Positions 36,161-37,934 of a DNA stretch of 37,934 nt are shown here, piece by piece; the first letter of the stretch is position 1; each line of letters starts with the position of its first letter. The notes under the pieces are model-generated. The model searched no databases and had not been told where the DNA came from. It saw only the letters and a program-made list of their open reading frames with translations. A program made the translations under genes and the position numbers. Origin of the DNA: Dehalococcoidales bacterium (GTDB taxonomy: Bacteria; Chloroflexota; Dehalococcoidia; Dehalococcoidales; RBG-16-60-22); NCBI GenBank assembly GCA_016930185.1, contig JAFGHK010000098.1, forward strand, positions 1 through 37,934. The letters run 5' to 3'.

Positions 36161-37705
36161 TTATTTTTTCTGCCACACGATATGGCATTTCCACCTGGGC
36201 AGAGTCTCGGGGAAATCGGTGCGGTAATGGGCGCCCCGACTTTCTTCCCTGATGCAGGCCGCTTCCGTAAGCAGACGCCCGGTTAATATCAGGTTGCTAA
36301 GCTCGTAGGAAGGCTGGTCGGTAGGACCGGGGAGAGAATTCTGCCACCCCGCCAGTACCCCCGCCGCCTTGTTTAAGCCGTCTTTGTCTCTTACTATGCC
36401 TACATTATCCCAGTGCAGTTGCTGTAGCGCGGCCAGACCCGGTACGGGCAATACCCTGGGCTTCGGCCGCTGGCTTAGCGATAACTGCATGTCTCTTATC
36501 TGTTCGGCATTCGCTTTCTTTTCTTTTGTCTTGTTCACCGTGCGTTCTACTATTCGTCGACTGAACACGATGGCTTCGAGTAAAGAATTGGATGCCAGTC
36601 GGTTGGCGCCGTGGACGCCGGTGCAGGCTACCTCGCCGGTAGCGAACAACCCGACGATATTCGTTTCTCCCCAGCTGTTTGTTTTTATGCCTCCTATCAT
36701 GTAGTGCGCCGCCGGGGCTACGGGTATCCGCGTTTTTGTTATGTCCAGACCGTGGTCCAGGCAAAAACGATAGATTTGAGGAAACCGGGTGGAAATAACA
36801 TTTGGCGGTAAATGGGTAACATCAAGATACACCTTGTCCGAATTGGTTTTCTTCATTTCGTTCAGTATGCTGCGGGCGACCACGTCCCTTGGCGCCAGGT
36901 CGCCCTTTTCATGGTATTCCGACATGAAACGTAAGCCTTTAGCGTTGCGCAGCATGCCCCCCTCCCCCCTCACAGCCTCCGATATCAGGAAGGGCAATAC
37001 GCCGGGCATACGCAGGGCGGTGGGGTGGAACTGGAAAAACTCCATATCCGTGATATCGGCGCCAGCGTTAAATGCCAGCGCAATACCGTCGCCGGTGGCA
37101 ACGTCCGAATTGGTATTGTATTTAAACAGCTGCCCTGCCCCGCCGGTTGCCAGGACCAGAAAACGGCACTGGAACTCTTCTTCGGTGCCGGTGCGGCAGT
37201 CGATTGCCTTGATGCCGGCCACCCTGCCCTTATCGACCAGTATCTCCGTGGCCAGGAAATTTTCCAGCACCTGTATTCCGGCGCCGCGCACCTTCCGGCT
37301 TAGGGCCAGCTCGATGTGCTCGCCGGTTGCATCTCCCCCCGCATGGAGAATGCGCGGCACACTGTGGGCCGCCTCCATCGTCAGGGCTATTTCCCCGTCT
37401 ATCGTGTCGAACGGCACACGGTAATATACGAGGTCGGCGATGCGTGCCGGGGCTTCTTTTGCCAGGATATTCACTACTTCTTCGTCGGACAGGCCGCCGC
37501 CGGCATTGATGGTGTCCTCCACGTGAAGCTTGAACGAATCGTCCTTGCCGATGGCCGCCGCGATGCCCCCTTGCGCATGCTTCGTATTGCAGTCGTCGAT
37601 GCTTCCCTTGGTTATAACCAGCACGCTGCCGTGCTCGCTGGCCAGGAGGGCTGTGTAAAGTCCGCCGATGCCGCTCCCAACGATGACGTAATCGTATTTA
37701 TTCAT
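36161..37705 (-). CDS. nadB: L-aspartate oxidase
   Basis: A 514-residue flavoenzyme oxidising L-aspartate to iminoaspartate, the first step of de novo NAD synthesis; anaerobes can use fumarate as the oxidant. The FAD motif DYVIVGSGIGGLYTAL is at the N-terminus. HAQGGIAAA, GLFATGEVACTGVHGANRL and EAVRGEGGMLRN, then APRDVVARSI with a catalytic Arg, separate it from succinate dehydrogenase flavoproteins. The C-terminal helical domain is complete. The ATG is preceded by GACGGAG. nadA and nadC are not in the window. It lies between the SurA-like gene and a tRNA. Confidence 0.96.
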   Translation of the reverse strand: MNKYDYVIVGSGIGGLYTALLASEHGSVLVITKGSIDDCNTKHAQGGIAAAIGKDDSFKLHVEDTINAGGGLSDEEVVNILAKEAPARIADLVYYRVPFDTIDGEIALTMEAAHSVPRILHAGGDATGEHIELALSRKVRGAGIQVLENFLATEILVDKGRVAGIKAIDCRTGTEEEFQCRFLVLATGGAGQLFKYNTNSDVATGDGIALAFNAGADITDMEFFQFHPTALRMPGVLPFLISEAVRGEGGMLRNAKGLRFMSEYHEKGDLAPRDVVARSILNEMKKTNSDKVYLDVTHLPPNVISTRFPQIYRFCLDHGLDITKTRIPVAPAAHYMIGGIKTNSWGETNIVGLFATGEVACTGVHGANRLASNSLLEAIVFSRRIVERTVNKTKEKKANAEQIRDMQLSLSQRPKPRVLPVPGLAALQQLHWDNVGIVRDKDGLNKAAGVLAGWQNSLPGPTDQPSYELSNLILTGRLLTEAACIREESRGAHYRTDFPETLPRWKCHIVWQKK

Positions 37706-37759
37706 CTCCGTCTATCCCGTCTCCGGTTCCTGCTCGGTATATTGATTAAATATGCCTGT

Positions 37760-37765
37760 ATTATA
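37760..37765 (-). promoter_or_regulatory. Possible -10 box for nadB
   Basis: A perfect TATAAT on the minus strand lies about 55 bases upstream of the nadB ATG. No clear -35 box is visible, so this is tentative; readthrough from the upstream tRNA is also possible. Confidence 0.3.
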
Positions 37766-37853
37766 TTCTATCCCTGGTGAAAGTGCGCTATCGGAAAGAC
37801 CAACTAAACGGCACGCGGTCCCCTGTCTTGAGAAGCTTCTCGACTATAAAAAA

Positions 37854-37934
37854 TGGTGCCGAGGCGGAGATTTGAACTCCGACGCGCTTACGCGCACCAC
37901 CCCCTCAAGATGGCGTGTCTACCTATTCCACCAC
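37854..37934 (-). tRNA. tRNA-Leu (GAG), 5' end outside the window
   Basis: Read on the minus strand, the sequence holds a Leu-type D-arm (GGTGGAATAGGTAGACAC) and an anticodon stem CCATC/GGTGG with loop TTGAGGG (anticodon GAG). A long variable arm (GCGCGTAAGCGC) follows, then the T-arm GGAGTTCAAATCTCC and an encoded CCA end. About six bases of the 5' acceptor strand are missing beyond 37934; GCCGAG is predicted from the 3' strand. A T-run follows the CCA directly. Confidence 0.95.

Noticed and set aside
37830-37841. GAGAAGCTTCTC palindrome after the tRNA as a terminator
   Set aside because: A perfect palindrome without a loop gives only a 4-bp stem with no following T-run; the T-run precedes it.

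Overview
This window looks like the chromosome of an anaerobic bacterium, most plausibly a Chloroflexota of the Dehalococcoidia type. That placement is inferred from gene content: an archaeal-type STT3/AglB oligosaccharyltransferase in an otherwise bacterial chromosome, a tungsten-type aldehyde:ferredoxin oxidoreductase, an electron-transfer flavoprotein, and short tightly packed operons. No rRNA or database search was available to confirm it. Coding density is high, no gene-free stretch exceeds 300 bases, and there is no sign of a prophage, insertion sequence or CRISPR array. Non-ATG starts are frequent: TTG for ade, wecC and the SurA-like gene; GTG for gyrB, the transglutaminase, the GT4 and a phosphoribosyltransferase; and probably CTG for thrC.

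Layout. 1-3740 (+): the 3' end of etfA, an FKBP isomerase, DUF177/rpmF, then fabD and fabG separated by a REP-like inverted repeat. 3757-6724 (-): a purine salvage operon hpt-ade-phosphoribosyltransferase with a promoter almost abutting the hpt start. 6815-8788 (-): an AT-rich patch with an S1/P1-nuclease-like protein, a rubredoxin remnant and a streptothricin-acetyltransferase-like GNAT. 8815-13258 (-): a module of MoaD-like carrier, AOR, two collinear cupin paralogues, DUF169 protein and a His-rich Fur regulator. 13314-16352 (-): NatAB-like ABC exporter and an M50-like membrane protease.

16568-19489 (+) is the most unusual gene. It is an STT3/AglB-type oligosaccharyltransferase with a J-domain inserted in the cytoplasmic loop before the last membrane helix. 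The J-domain has lost its HPD motif, and the protein has an altered second metal-site motif. Convergent to it, 19524-23961 (-) holds wecB, an SDR epimerase, wecC and a GT4 glycosyltransferase, which would make and transfer a UDP-ManNAcA-type sugar. 24088-28698 (-) is a MoxR/DUF58/transglutaminase operon. gyrB (+) follows, its stop codon overlapping that of a convergent putative lipoprotein.

31778-36031 (-) is a SurA-like isomerase/hom/thrC/folE operon. nadB (-) follows, and a partial tRNA-Leu(GAG) lies at the window edge.

Most likely novelty: the STT3-J-domain fusion, and the AOR-cupin-cupin-DUF169-Fur module, which may once have included the now truncated rubredoxin.
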